A stretch of 53,927 bases of DNA from UMGS172 sp964424555 (GCA_964424555.1 CAYRIX010000010.1:1-53927); one strand, 5' to 3'; shown: positions 34,437 through 42,849, counted from the first letter of the stretch. Translations and numbers: made by a program. Notes: generated from the letters alone by a model not told the origin.

Positions 34437-35027
34437 ATGAAAAAGTTTGTATGTCCTGTTTGCGGTTATGTACATGAAGCAGATGTTATGCCTGAGGGCT
34501 TCGTTTGTCCTGTTTGCAAGGTCCCCGGTTCTAAGTTTAAGGTAATGGAAGAGGGTAAGCTTGCCGCTGAGCACGAGTATGGCATTTATGAAAAGACAGT
34601 TAAAAACAATCCTGATATTTCTGACGAGGATAAGGCTTATATTCTTGAGCAGTTGATGGCTAACTTCCAGGGAGAGTGCTCTGAGGTTGGTATGTATCTT
34701 TGCATGGCTCGTATTGCACACCGTGAGGGCTATCCCGAGATCGGTCTTTACTGGGAAAAGGCAGCCTATGAAGAGGCTGAGCATGCAGCAAAGTTTGCAG
34801 AACTTCTCGGTACAGATCTTGAGCCCAACATGAAAGCCACCACCAAGGATAATCTTGCTTGGCGTGTTGACTGTGAGTTTGGTGCAACTCAGGGTAAATT
34901 TGACCTTGCTTCCTGTGCTAAGAAAAACGGTCTTGATGCTATTCATGATACCGTTCACGAAATGGCTCGTGACGAAGCCCGCCACGGCAAGGCGTTGAAG
35001 GGTCTTTTGGAGAGATATTTCAAGTAA
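34437..35027 (+). CDS. Reverse rubrerythrin (NADH peroxidase component)
   Basis: 196 aa. The order is reversed relative to classical rubrerythrin: the rubredoxin domain is N-terminal (CPVCG at residues 6-10 and CPVCK near 24), followed by a four-helix ferritin-like diiron domain with ECSEVGMY, EEAEH and DEARH ligands. It reduces H2O2 (and indirectly O2) in anaerobic Clostridia. Monocistronic with its own promoter and terminator; a PerR-like box is in the leader. SD AAGGAG. Confidence 0.95.
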   Translation: MKKFVCPVCGYVHEADVMPEGFVCPVCKVPGSKFKVMEEGKLAAEHEYGIYEKTVKNNPDISDEDKAYILEQLMANFQGECSEVGMYLCMARIAHREGYPEIGLYWEKAAYEEAEHAAKFAELLGTDLEPNMKATTKDNLAWRVDCEFGATQGKFDLASCAKKNGLDAIHDTVHEMARDEARHGKALKGLLERYFK

Positions 35028-35045
35028 TAAATAATTGATATTTAC

Positions 35046-35086
35046 TAAAAGATATGCTATCATTTTGGTAGCATATCTTTTACTTT
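35046..35086 (+). terminator. Terminator after reverse rubrerythrin
   Basis: A 14-bp stem (35046-35059 with 35069-35082) and a T-rich tail. Confidence 0.88.
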
Positions 35087-35118
35087 ATTATAAAGTAATA
35101 TAAAAATAAGGTGAATAA

Positions 35119-36105
35119 ATGGAATCATTGATTTTTGCAGTTGAAGCTGTTTTGCCTATTATTCTTATGGTGGCACTCGGTTACTTTATAAAACGAATTG
35201 GCCTTGTAAAGGTAGAGCATGCCAAGCTCCTTAATAAGCTTGTGTTTCGCTTGTTTTTACCTGTGATGCTGTTTTTAAATGTATACAACATTGAGACCGT
35301 CAGCGGGATGAAGTACGATTATATTGCGTATACACTTGCAGCGGTTGCAGTAGTGTTTTTATTGTCGATACCTGCAGTTGTACTCATAACCGATAAAAAT
35401 GAACGTAGGGGAGCGATACTGCAATCAACCTTCCGCTCAAATTACGCATTGATCGGTATACCTCTTGCCGAATCTCTTTTCGGTGCGGAGGGTGCATTGG
35501 TTGCAACACTTCTTTCTGCAGCCATTATTCCCGCCTTTAATATTTTAGCAGTCATCAGCCTTTCAATCTTCAATCGCAATTCACAAAAAATCTGCATCAA
35601 AAAAATATTATTAGATATTATCAAAAATCCGCTGATAATCAGTATATTGTCAGGTGTGATTGTTTTAGGTGTAAGGGCGATATTCGAAAAGTACGGTGTA
35701 TCGTTCCGATTGACCGATATCGAGCCTGCGTATAAGGTTTTAAAGTATCTTTCCTCGGTTGCAACGCCGTTGGCACTGCTTGTTTTAGGTATTCAATTTG
35801 AGTTTTCGGCTGTTAAAGAGCTTAAGAAAGAAATATTTTTCGGTGTACTTATGCGTACGGTTGCTGTTCCTTTGCTTGGATTGGGTTTTGCTTATCTTCT
35901 ATTTAGAGATTTGTTCTCGGGTGCACACTTTGCTACCTTTGTTGCTGTGTTTGCTACACCTGTGGCAGTTTCAAGCGTCCCAATGGCGCAGGAACTGGAT
36001 AGCGATGCCGTGCTTGCAGGTCAATTGGTTATTTGGACTACGGTGGTCTCGGCATTTACGGTGTTCGTGGCATCGTTCCTCTTAAAATCTGTTGGAGTGT
36101 TTTGA
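35119..36105 (+). CDS. AEC (auxin efflux carrier) family transporter
   Basis: 328 aa, about ten membrane segments in two halves. The N-terminus VLPIILMVALGYFIKRIGLV and the middle STFRSNYALIGIPLAESLFG (conserved Asn, Pro) are the family's hallmarks. AEC members export or exchange organic acids such as malate or malonate. No own promoter is obvious after the preceding terminator except weak AT-rich sequence. Ends at a bidirectional terminator. Confidence 0.9.
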   Translation: MESLIFAVEAVLPIILMVALGYFIKRIGLVKVEHAKLLNKLVFRLFLPVMLFLNVYNIETVSGMKYDYIAYTLAAVAVVFLLSIPAVVLITDKNERRGAILQSTFRSNYALIGIPLAESLFGAEGALVATLLSAAIIPAFNILAVISLSIFNRNSQKICIKKILLDIIKNPLIISILSGVIVLGVRAIFEKYGVSFRLTDIEPAYKVLKYLSSVATPLALLVLGIQFEFSAVKELKKEIFFGVLMRTVAVPLLGLGFAYLLFRDLFSGAHFATFVAVFATPVAVSSVPMAQELDSDAVLAGQLVIWTTVVSAFTVFVASFLLKSVGVF

Positions 36106-36111
36106 ATAACA

Positions 36112-36142
36112 AAAAGGGTGCTGTATAATACAGCGCCCTTTT
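36112..36142. terminator. Bidirectional terminator
   Basis: A 14-bp stem with one G-T pair (36112-36125 with 36129-36142) between the convergent AEC and melA genes, with A and T runs on either side. Confidence 0.88.
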
Positions 36143-36150
36143 AATGATGT

Positions 36151-37476
36151 TTAGTGATATTTAGGTAGATAATCGCCGTGAGCCTCGATAAGCTCATCGA
36201 CCATTTTCTTGATGGTGTCAATATCAAGCTCGGAGCCGGTGTGAGGATCGAGCATTGCGGCTTGATAAATGTGTTCCTTCTTTCGGGTTACGGCAGCTTC
36301 AATAGTCAGCAACTGAACATTAATATTGGTCATATTCATAGCGGCGCACTGTACGGGCAAAGCGCCAACATGGCAACCGTGTATGCCATGACCATCGACG
36401 AGGCACGGAACCTCAACGCAAGCCTCTGCAGGTAGGTTTGTGATAAGACCGTTGTTTTTATTAAGCACGTTACCGCCGATCTCAAAAGGTGTGTTAGTGA
36501 CCATGGCCTCCATAATACGGGAAGCGTACTCATTAGAACGGTTATGCTCTTTTACACCGTTTTTAAGCAGCTCTTCATATTCATCTTTCCATTTGGCAAT
36601 CTGCTCAACACAGCGTCTCGGATATTCATCAAGCGGAATATTGTACTTTTCAATGAGCTCGGGATACTTGGACTTTATGTAGAACATATTGTACTCAGCG
36701 TTATGCTCGCTTGATTCGGTACAATAGTATCCAAAGTTGTTGATGTAGTCAATTCTGACCTTGTTAATGACATCGGTGCGCTCCATATATGCAGGAACCT
36801 TAGAACGAATAAGAGGGTAGAGGTCGTTGCCGTCCTTATCTCTTATCTCCAAAAGCCATCCCATGTGGTTGATACCTGCGATAAGCTCCTTGCGGCCTTC
36901 AAGCAAGCTCTCATCAATGCTCAAGGTTTTGAACAGACTCTTAGTACAGCACTGTACGCTGTGGCAAAGACCGACAGTTTTGATAGGGGTATATCTTTGC
37001 ATAAAGCCCGAAAGCATGGCCATTGGATTTGTATAGTTCATAAACCAAGCATCGGGGCATACCTCAGCCATATCATTTGCAAAATCTTCGAGAACGGGAA
37101 TGGTGCGAAGTGCTCTCATGATTCCGCCTATTCCTAATGTGTCGGCAATAGTCTGTCTGAGACCGTATTTTTTAGGGACTTCAAAGTCAATGATGGTGCA
37201 AGGATCGTAAAGACCTACCTGAATAGCGTTAACAACAAAATCAGCACCTTTTAGTGCAGCCTTGCGGTTTTCAACACCAAGATAACACTCAATCTTACCG
37301 AAACCTCCCTTTGCTTTACGCATTGCTTCTAAGATAACACGGCTTTGCTCAAGACGTTCGCCGTCGATATCATAAAGAGCAAACACGCTGTCACGAAGTA
37401 CCTCGGAGCACATGCAGTCTCCGATAACGTTTCGGGCAAAAACCGTACTGCCTGCGCCCATGAATGTAAGTTTCAT
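36151..37476 (-). CDS. melA: Alpha-galactosidase/alpha-glucosidase, GH4 family
   Basis: 441 aa. GH4 enzymes use NAD+ and Mn2+: the dinucleotide fold is FMGAGSTVFARNV at the N-terminus, DVxNxI-like VVNAIQVG follows, and metal binding is by GLCHSVQ and GINHMGWLL with NYTNPMAM. The CHS motif favours the MelA (alpha-galactosidase) branch, and the length is typical. It has an AGGAGGT site just upstream of the start and is divergent from an AraC regulator likely to control it. No transporter is adjacent. Confidence 0.93.
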   Translation of the reverse strand: MKLTFMGAGSTVFARNVIGDCMCSEVLRDSVFALYDIDGERLEQSRVILEAMRKAKGGFGKIECYLGVENRKAALKGADFVVNAIQVGLYDPCTIIDFEVPKKYGLRQTIADTLGIGGIMRALRTIPVLEDFANDMAEVCPDAWFMNYTNPMAMLSGFMQRYTPIKTVGLCHSVQCCTKSLFKTLSIDESLLEGRKELIAGINHMGWLLEIRDKDGNDLYPLIRSKVPAYMERTDVINKVRIDYINNFGYYCTESSEHNAEYNMFYIKSKYPELIEKYNIPLDEYPRRCVEQIAKWKDEYEELLKNGVKEHNRSNEYASRIMEAMVTNTPFEIGGNVLNKNNGLITNLPAEACVEVPCLVDGHGIHGCHVGALPVQCAAMNMTNINVQLLTIEAAVTRKKEHIYQAAMLDPHTGSELDIDTIKKMVDELIEAHGDYLPKYH

Positions 37477-37544
37477 AAATAGACACCTCCTAAAGTTTGA
37501 TTTCAGTATAATGTCTATATTTTATTTTTTACATAGTTTTATGT

Positions 37545-37574
37545 TGTAAAAACATGTTATTTTGTTGTATAATT
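37545..37574 (+). promoter_or_regulatory. Promoter of the AraC regulator
   Basis: TTGTAA (37545-37550), 18-nt spacer, perfect TATAAT (37569-37574). The same region holds short TGTTGTA and ACATGTT repeats that could bind AraC. Confidence 0.6.
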
Positions 37575-37589
37575 GATTTGGGTGATATT

Positions 37590-38372
37590 ATGCAATACCG
37601 TGAATTTATAACAGATAAGGGATACAAAGGCTTTAGTCCTTGTGAATACGGCTTTGAGGATTGTTGTCCTTCTCACCATTTTGGTCCTATTATAAGACCG
37701 AATTGGTTGCTTCATTATATAGTGTCGGGTTTCGGTACATTTCAAATAAACGGCAAAACTTACAACCTTGGTCCGGGGCAGATGTTTGTTATCCCGCCCG
37801 GTGTGACTACCTATTATGAGGCAGACAGAAAAAAGCCTTGGATATATACTTGGATTGGCTTTACCACCGAAACAGAGCTCCCGATTAGCCTGCCTGATGT
37901 CATTACTGAACCCGAAATAGGTGAAATTTTTGAGGGTATGAAGCAATGCATAAAGATGGAGAACGGAAAAGAGGCTTTTTTATCGGGAAAGATATGGGAA
38001 TTGTTTGGTAAATTACTGGAGCAGACCAAACAAACTATTGATTGGGTCGATACCTCAATTAATTATATGAACAACAATTGTCATAATAAGATAAGTATAG
38101 CCGACATTGCTAACAAGATTGGCTTTGATCGAAGCTATTTCTCTACAGCGTTCAAGAAAAAGGTTGGTATATCACCGCAGCGTTATTTGATGAAATTGAG
38201 GATGGAAAAAGCTGCTGCGCTTATGCTGAAATCGGGAGTTAGACCATCGATTGCCGCAATTTCGGTTGGATATGAGGACTTTTTTGTGTTTTCGAAAGCA
38301 TTCAAAAAGCATTTTGGACTTTCTCCCAGAGATTATATTTCAAAAATAAATAACGATAATTACGGTAAATAA
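37590..38372 (+). CDS. AraC-family transcriptional regulator
   Basis: 260 aa from ATG 37590 with GGGTGAT upstream. N-terminal cupin (NWLLHYIVSGFGTFQINGKTYN; GQMFVIPPG), C-terminal double HTH (ISIADIANKIGFDRSYFSTAFKK and IAAISVGYEDFFVFSKAFKKHFG, ending LSPRDY). Such proteins are sugar-responsive activators. Divergent arrangement with the alpha-galactosidase gene 113 nt away makes melA the probable target and an alpha-galactoside the probable effector. Confidence 0.92.
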   Translation: MQYREFITDKGYKGFSPCEYGFEDCCPSHHFGPIIRPNWLLHYIVSGFGTFQINGKTYNLGPGQMFVIPPGVTTYYEADRKKPWIYTWIGFTTETELPISLPDVITEPEIGEIFEGMKQCIKMENGKEAFLSGKIWELFGKLLEQTKQTIDWVDTSINYMNNNCHNKISIADIANKIGFDRSYFSTAFKKKVGISPQRYLMKLRMEKAAALMLKSGVRPSIAAISVGYEDFFVFSKAFKKHFGLSPRDYISKINNDNYGK

Positions 38373-38401
38373 AAAAAGTCTTCAAATCTTAAAATTTGTT
38401 G

Positions 38402-38429
38402 TTGACAAAATCGGCTTTTGTGTTATAAT
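38402..38429 (+). promoter_or_regulatory. Sigma-A promoter of the tRNA pair
   Basis: Perfect TTGACA (38402-38407), 16-nt spacer, perfect TATAAT (38424-38429), 22 nt before the first tRNA. Confidence 0.85.
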
Positions 38430-38451
38430 GATTAAGCGTTAGATTTGATGT

Positions 38452-38528
38452 GGGCCTTTAGCTCAGTTGGTTAGAGCAACCGGCTCATAACCGGTAGGTC
38501 CCGGGTTCGAACCCCTGAAGGCCCACCA
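38452..38528 (+). tRNA. tRNA with CAT anticodon (elongator Met, or Ile2)
   Basis: Full cloverleaf: acceptor GGGCCTT/AAGGCCC, anticodon loop CTCATAA, T loop TTCGAAC, encoded CCA. The paired first base and G-C 1-72 pair exclude the initiator. Elongator Met and TilS-modified Ile2 cannot be separated by eye. Confidence 0.9.
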
Positions 38529-38568
38529 CATCTTTATAAACGTTTGGTATTTTAGTTCTATTAGATAC

Positions 38569-38644
38569 AGGGGCATAGCTCAGTTGGTAGAGCAGCGGTC
38601 TCCAAAACCGCGTGCCGAGGGTTCAAGTCCTTCTGCCCCTGCCA
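38569..38644 (+). tRNA. tRNA-Trp (CCA anticodon), integration target
   Basis: Full cloverleaf: acceptor AGGGGCA/TGCCCCT, anticodon loop TCTCCAAAA region giving CCA, T loop TTCAAGT, encoded CCA. Its 3' part (38600-38644) is repeated at 44131-44175, showing that a mobile element entered here and rebuilt the gene. Confidence 0.92.
38600..38644 (+). repeat. attL (tRNA-side copy)
   Basis: Left copy of the 45-nt duplication, within the functional tRNA-Trp. The identical 25-nt core spans 38600-38624. Confidence 0.85.
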
Positions 38645-38650
38645 CAGATA

Positions 38651-38690
38651 GTCCGAAAATCCTTTGTTTTCAAGGGTTTTCGGACTTTTC
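38651..38690 (+). terminator. Element-borne terminator behind tRNA-Trp
   Basis: GTCCGAAAA (38651) pairs with TTTTCGGAC ending near 38685, with inner pairs, then TTTTC. It replaces the original tRNA terminator, now displaced to 44177. Confidence 0.8.
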
Positions 38691-38754
38691 TTATTTTCTC
38701 ACCATTTTTGATTTTGCTCTTATCGTTCCTATTTTTCCTTGGTTTTGGGGTGTT

Positions 38755-38775
38755 TTTGTGGCAGAATTTGTGGCG
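38755..38775. promoter_or_regulatory. Integrase arm-type sites, left end
   Basis: Two direct TTTGTGGC(A/G) repeats 12 nt apart (38755 and 38767). The same pair with the same spacing occurs at 44048-44068 near the right end, as expected for arm sites of a Tn916-type integrase. Confidence 0.65.
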
Positions 38776-38828
38776 GTTTTATGGCAATTAAGGCACTAAA
38801 AAAGGCACCCCAATGGGTGCCGAGTTGC

Positions 38829-40154
38829 TTATATGGCAAAATTATTCACACGACTTTGTTTATATTTCCTTTCCAAATGTATATAGGTTTGGGCGGTGAA
38901 ACTGACCGATTTGTGTCGCAACATCTCGGACACAAACTTGGTATCGCCGTTTGTCAACTCATACAATTTGGATGCACAGGTGTGTCGGAGAGTGTGCAGA
39001 CCCGTCTGCTCAATCTTTGCCAATCTCAATAGATTGTAAAACCGCTTTTCCAATGCCCGTGGCTCAATGGGTTTATCACCATTGTGAATTATGTACCCGT
39101 TGTACCCTTTGGGCTCTTGTGCCTGTAACCGTCGTATAATATCAACTGCTTTTTGGTTGATGTCTAATATCGCCATACTTGATTTTGTTTTGGTACTGCC
39201 CTCTTTGACAGACCGTTTTCCTGTTGCTTTTCCATCGCTGTCCCTTTCTTTTGAGGAGGTAACATTTTCTCTTATAAACACAGTCCGTTTATTGTAGTCA
39301 AAATCGCTGTATTTGAGTGCTAATGCCTCTCCTGCCCGTAATCCTGTATTGAGCATAAAAACAAAAAATTCCGCTTGTTTTAGGCACGGTTTGCCGTTGT
39401 TAAAGGTCGCCACAGCGGCGACGTGCAGACGGGCAATTTCCTCATCGGTAAAGAAATGAATGTCGTCTTTATCCTCACATTTGAGGGTAGAGTCGGCAAC
39501 TTTTTGTTCCTCTTCCGTTAAGGTCTCATTGTTATCTGCCCTTAATCGCAGAACATCCCTTTTTTGACGGAATTGTGCTTGTTGCTCGGCAACATACTCT
39601 TTCTTATACATTTTGACTTGTTGCACAGGGTTTCGGGGAATAATACCGCCTAAGAATTGATGTTGAAAAAACTCATTCAAAAAACGATATATCTTTAACA
39701 GTGTTGAATAACTGTACCCTTTATCAAGGTTGTATTTCATAATTGCTTTTATATCCTTGTTGTCAATGTCTATCAGTTTATAATGCCGTAGTTTCTCAAC
39801 AGCAGGCATTATTTGATGGATTAGGATACCCTCCAACCTATCAAAGGATGTACCCTTTACGGTGCCATATTTCTCGCCGTATAGCCATTCTTTGGCTTGG
39901 GTGACAAACAACTCGTCGGTTGCTTTTTTCTCACGTGCTGCCATCACTCTCTCGTCGATAAATACCGCCCGTTTTAGTGCGATATCATTTCTGTCAACAC
40001 CGTATATCTCTTTATAAATATATCGCTTTTTATCGCCGTTTTCGTCAATCTCATAGGCGATAGGGACACGGCAGAACATTCTGCCGTCTTTCTTTTCTGT
40101 CACTTTGAAATCATTATATTTCATATCCTCCGTGAAATCAATTTTTATAATCAT
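38829..40154 (-). CDS. int: Site-specific tyrosine integrase
   Basis: 441 aa, Tn916/phage-type length. An N-terminal arm-binding region rich in Lys/Asp and a core-binding SAM-like domain (residues about 90-180) precede the catalytic domain: Arg in TGLRAGEALALK, HxxR in HTLRHTCASKL, then LRHKSVSFTAQTYIH with the third His and the nucleophile Tyr. All catalytic residues are present. The stop is near attL, the usual place for a tRNA-targeting integrase. SD AAAGGAG; follows the excisionase-like gene by 12 nt. Confidence 0.93.
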   Translation of the reverse strand: MIIKIDFTEDMKYNDFKVTEKKDGRMFCRVPIAYEIDENGDKKRYIYKEIYGVDRNDIALKRAVFIDERVMAAREKKATDELFVTQAKEWLYGEKYGTVKGTSFDRLEGILIHQIMPAVEKLRHYKLIDIDNKDIKAIMKYNLDKGYSYSTLLKIYRFLNEFFQHQFLGGIIPRNPVQQVKMYKKEYVAEQQAQFRQKRDVLRLRADNNETLTEEEQKVADSTLKCEDKDDIHFFTDEEIARLHVAAVATFNNGKPCLKQAEFFVFMLNTGLRAGEALALKYSDFDYNKRTVFIRENVTSSKERDSDGKATGKRSVKEGSTKTKSSMAILDINQKAVDIIRRLQAQEPKGYNGYIIHNGDKPIEPRALEKRFYNLLRLAKIEQTGLHTLRHTCASKLYELTNGDTKFVSEMLRHKSVSFTAQTYIHLERKYKQSRVNNFAI

Positions 40155-40166
40155 CTGTATTCTCCT

Positions 40167-40373
40167 TTATGCTGATTTATATAGCTTATAGTTCTTGTCG
40201 GGGAGTTTCTGTATATTATCAAGCCACTTTTCAAAATCGTCTCGCTTTACAAGATACTTGCCGTCGAATTGAAAGGACGGGAAAGACTTTTGCTTGAAAA
40301 GGGCATAGGCCTTGTCATTTCCGATGTGCAAATGCTTTTTTACATCTGCTACAGTCAAAGTTAAGGTGTCCAT
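40167..40373 (-). CDS. xis: Excisionase-like winged-helix protein
   Basis: 68 aa from ATG 40373 with AAAGGAGAA upstream; an in-frame extension to 40442 lacks a site. LTVADVKKHLHIGNDKAYALFKQ then FPSFQFDGKYLVKRDDFEKWL is the MerR/Xis-like HTH_17 fold used by recombination directionality factors. It lies immediately upstream of int in the same transcript, which fits a role in excision. Confidence 0.85.
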   Translation of the reverse strand: MDTLTLTVADVKKHLHIGNDKAYALFKQKSFPSFQFDGKYLVKRDDFEKWLDNIQKLPDKNYKLYKSA

Positions 40374-40415
40374 GCAAGTGTTCTCCTTTCGTAATATTTT
40401 GTGAGAGACCGTTCT

Positions 40416-40442
40416 GTGGCGCCGGCCAAAGGCCGACACCAC
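40416..40442. repeat. GC-rich imperfect hairpin
   Basis: GTGGCGCCGGCC and GGCCGACACCAC around AAA form a 12-position stem with two mismatches, between the SSB-like and excisionase-like genes. No T run follows on the minus strand, so it may be a processing or attenuation site. Confidence 0.5.
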
Positions 40443-40461
40443 GAACGGCAGGGGAAATCAA

Positions 40462-40905
40462 TTAAAATGGAATCTCGTCTGTATCTGCATCCATATAGTC
40501 AAACAAACTGAGTTGTTTATATTCTGCTTCGCTTTCGTCTGTATTGACCTCGGCATTGTCTGTATCAAGTGGGGTATCGTCTATCACAGGATGGGTTTTC
40601 TCGGTAAATTCTCTCGGACCAAGGGTGATGTCTTTGGCATTGTAGTAGTCCTTGCCGTTATACATAACCCGTTCAGCCAAAATAACAACGAATCTGCCTT
40701 TGCTGTTCGCTACCAACTTTTTATGGTTGACACCGTAGGCATTATCAAAGCATTTGACAAACACCAAAGGGCTTTCGGTCTCGGTATTGCTTTTGAGACC
40801 AAGATAACTGAATGTCGGCTCTGGTGTCACGGATTTGACATATCCGCTGAATTTTACAAATCTGTCTTTTGACCCATCAATATAAATAGGGGTTGGATTT
40901 ATCAT
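40462..40905 (-). CDS. SSB-like protein with DEIPF acidic tip
   Basis: 147 aa from ATG 40905 (AGGAGA upstream). Residues 1-100 form a beta-rich, OB-fold-like domain (VKFSGYVKSV, LVFVKCFDNAYG, GRFVVILAERVMYNGKDYYNAKDI). A disordered, Asp/Glu-rich linker follows and the protein ends DADTDEIPF, closely matching the C-terminal tip that bacterial SSBs use to recruit RecQ, PriA, RecO and other partners. Assignment to SSB rests on this tip and size; the OB domain is too diverged to be certain. First gene of the ssb-xis-int unit. Confidence 0.7.
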   Translation of the reverse strand: MINPTPIYIDGSKDRFVKFSGYVKSVTPEPTFSYLGLKSNTETESPLVFVKCFDNAYGVNHKKLVANSKGRFVVILAERVMYNGKDYYNAKDITLGPREFTEKTHPVIDDTPLDTDNAEVNTDESEAEYKQLSLFDYMDADTDEIPF

Positions 40906-40938
40906 AGACCTTGCTCTCCTTTCTTTAGATTTTGAGAT

Positions 40939-40988
40939 GAAAAAAAAGGCGGAATACCCCCGATCTAAATCGGGGTATATTCCGCCTT
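40939..40988 (-). terminator. Terminator behind the second recombinase
   Basis: An 11-bp lower stem (40946-40956 with 40978-40988) and a 7-bp upper stem with a small internal loop are followed on the minus strand by a run of T (plus-strand A run 40939-40947). Confidence 0.88.
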
Positions 40989-41121
40989 CATAAATATTAA
41001 AATTCCACCAAAAAATTTAAAAATAGAGAGTGTAAGTTAAGCCTTACAAGATAAAATTTAATGATATATTTTTCGTTGTCAAGAAAAAAATGGGCCTAAA
41101 TGAAAAATATTTTAAGAAATT
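40989..41121. other. AT-rich intergenic stretch
   Basis: No coding region. A minus-strand TTGACA near 41074-41080 suggests a promoter for the ssb-xis-int unit would have to read through the terminator; no convincing -10 box was found. Confidence 0.4.
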
Positions 41122-42129
41122 TTAGGATGCTGCCCCAAGGTATAGATTAGCGACATCCTCTCGGTCGCGAGAGTGCCCCAATCGGCAACACACGTCGCCG
41201 CGACTGAGCTCAATTGCCCGTGTTTTTGAGAAACCTTTTTCAAGATAACACTTCAACTGTTTTTCATAATAGGCCTTGATACTTGACTTACGTATACTGT
41301 GATTCCCACTTTTTAAAATTTTCTTTCCACCTAAACACTTTGTTGACTGTGCATATATTTGTAATTTTTTCATTCGCCGATTCAACCATGCATTTGCAGA
41401 GCCCTTTTTGATTCCGCCGAATAATAGGTCTGTTCCCGATTTTTCGCCAATCAAGGTGCGACAAAAATCGTAGAACTCTTTGCCCTCGGTGGTTATTTCT
41501 CGGTCTCTGCCGCCCTTATCGCCAAGAAAACGGGTTTTTACAAAATATTTGTCTTGCCCCGTGTCGTAGTGTAGCGACAAATCGCATACCCGTAGTGTTT
41601 CCACTTGGTTGACCCTTGTTGCCGTAAAGGTGCTGAACACGAAAAAATTGCTTGAATTAGAGGGCTTTGTGATTGACTGCTTGATGCGGTCAATCTCGTC
41701 AGCGGTCAAAGCAAATTCCCGTGGGGATGTTTTATCGGTAACGAGTTCGGGTTTCACTTTCACCTCAAACGATGTGTGAAGCCCGAAATGATGATTTACG
41801 ATTTTGGAAAGTTTCGCAAGATTTGAGCGATAGCAGTTTAAGGTGCTGACCGAAGATTCCGCCCGTGCTTTCGCATCCAAAAAATCTTGTACCCATTCCG
41901 TTTTGATGTGTTTCACTTGCTTGACATCGGGATGGTGTTCCTTGATATACTTGCTCAAATTGTGAGCCATATCCAGTAGGTTTGACCTACTGCTGAAACT
42001 GAACACTCGCCACCCTTGTTCGCATTGTTCTTTTCTGCCCTTATAGGCATGCTTGTCAAAATGTTTTGAGAAACAACTCTCGTCAATCGCTGATTGAAAT
42101 TGAAAAAATAGTGACTTGTTTTTGCTCAC
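41122..42129 (-). CDS. Second tyrosine recombinase
   Basis: 335 aa from GTG 42129, which has AGGGGG 8 nt upstream; an ORF start at 42138 falls inside that site. The N-terminal half is a SAM-like core-binding domain (WVQDFLDAKARAESSVSTLNCYRSNL). The catalytic domain has Arg in FTATRVNQVETLRV, HxxR in HSIRKSSIKAYYE, GHS as the third His, and Tyr in DVANLYLG, so it looks active. It is unlike the Tn916-type integrase of the same element. Roles could be dimer resolution, replication or inversion of the element; none is shown. Followed by its own terminator. Confidence 0.82.
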   Translation of the reverse strand: MSKNKSLFFQFQSAIDESCFSKHFDKHAYKGRKEQCEQGWRVFSFSSRSNLLDMAHNLSKYIKEHHPDVKQVKHIKTEWVQDFLDAKARAESSVSTLNCYRSNLAKLSKIVNHHFGLHTSFEVKVKPELVTDKTSPREFALTADEIDRIKQSITKPSNSSNFFVFSTFTATRVNQVETLRVCDLSLHYDTGQDKYFVKTRFLGDKGGRDREITTEGKEFYDFCRTLIGEKSGTDLLFGGIKKGSANAWLNRRMKKLQIYAQSTKCLGGKKILKSGNHSIRKSSIKAYYEKQLKCYLEKGFSKTRAIELSRGDVCCRLGHSRDREDVANLYLGAAS

Positions 42130-42200
42130 ATTCACCACCCCCTTTTATTGTTTGTGGTCCGGACCAGCGCTACGCGCGGGTCTATCGCCGTTAGGATTAT

Positions 42201-42248
42201 GTCATAAGCATTGTCGAGCGACTGTCGCCGCTCGTTAATGCTTACGAC
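42201..42248. repeat. Long imperfect inverted repeat upstream of the second recombinase
   Basis: Arms with TAAGCATT and AATGCTTA and inner GAGCG/CGCTC, plus outer GTC/GAC, form a cruciform-capable 48-nt structure about 70 nt before the recombinase start. Confidence 0.7.
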
Positions 42249-42389
42249 TTTATGTTGCAAAGTTCAGAAAAAGCAGAGCAAATACTCTACCAAACAGACG
42301 GGGGACATTTCCTCACCGTCCAAACCCGCTCACATTGAGCAGAAGCCAACCAGCCCCACAAAAGCAACAAAGAGACCTACGGTTGACAA

Positions 42390-42442
42390 TATCACCTTTT
42401 CGCTTTGAGGCATTTCCAGTCGTGCGGTGCGAAAAGGTGATA
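42390..42442. repeat. Perfect 14-bp inverted repeat
   Basis: TATCACCTTTTCGC (42390-42403) and its exact complement (42429-42442) separated by 25 nt. Confidence 0.8.
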
Positions 42443-42450
42443 GGTGTTTT

Positions 42451-42466
42451 TGACCTGTCAAGGTCA
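42451..42466. repeat. Short palindromic hairpin
   Basis: TGACCT, four-nt loop, AGGTCA, nine nt after the preceding inverted repeat. Confidence 0.6.
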
Positions 42467-42644
42467 CTCTCTTAAATTCCACCTGCATAAATTTGTGTGT
42501 ACTTTCCTTATCTAATTCCTCCTTCTTAAATGTAATGTCTTAATGACATGACAAAATATATTTTCTTTTTCATTTATTGTCAAGAAAAAGAATTTATTGC
42601 TTATTAATACTTATTGAAACTTTTTTCTCTGCAATCTTACTCTA

Positions 42645-42840
42645 ATGTGATTTAAAGCAATCAACAATAAGATAGGCATGATTTAACCAATCTTAATGTT
42701 CTAAATGTTCTTTGTTTAAGACAAATCATGATTAGTATTCTAGAAAATCATAGTAAGAGTATTATGATTATATAATCTTATTTATTAATATCATGATTAT
42801 TATAATCATAATATTAATGCTGTGATTAGCATAAAAATTC
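42645..42840. repeat. AT-rich field with irregular TGATTA repeats
   Basis: Six degenerate copies of (C/T/G)-TGATTA-like motifs, several followed after a few nt by TAATC or CAATC, at spacings of 29-50 nt. Resembles iterons or multiple protein sites; too degenerate to name. Confidence 0.5.
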
Positions 42841-42849
42841 GTTTACCCC

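Noticed and set aside
42211..42408. 65-codon open frame in the element's intergenic region
   Set aside because: No ribosome binding site, it overlaps inverted repeats, and composition is unlike neighbouring proteins.
42645..42840. CRISPR array
   Set aside because: Repeats are short, degenerate and irregularly spaced, and there are no cas genes.
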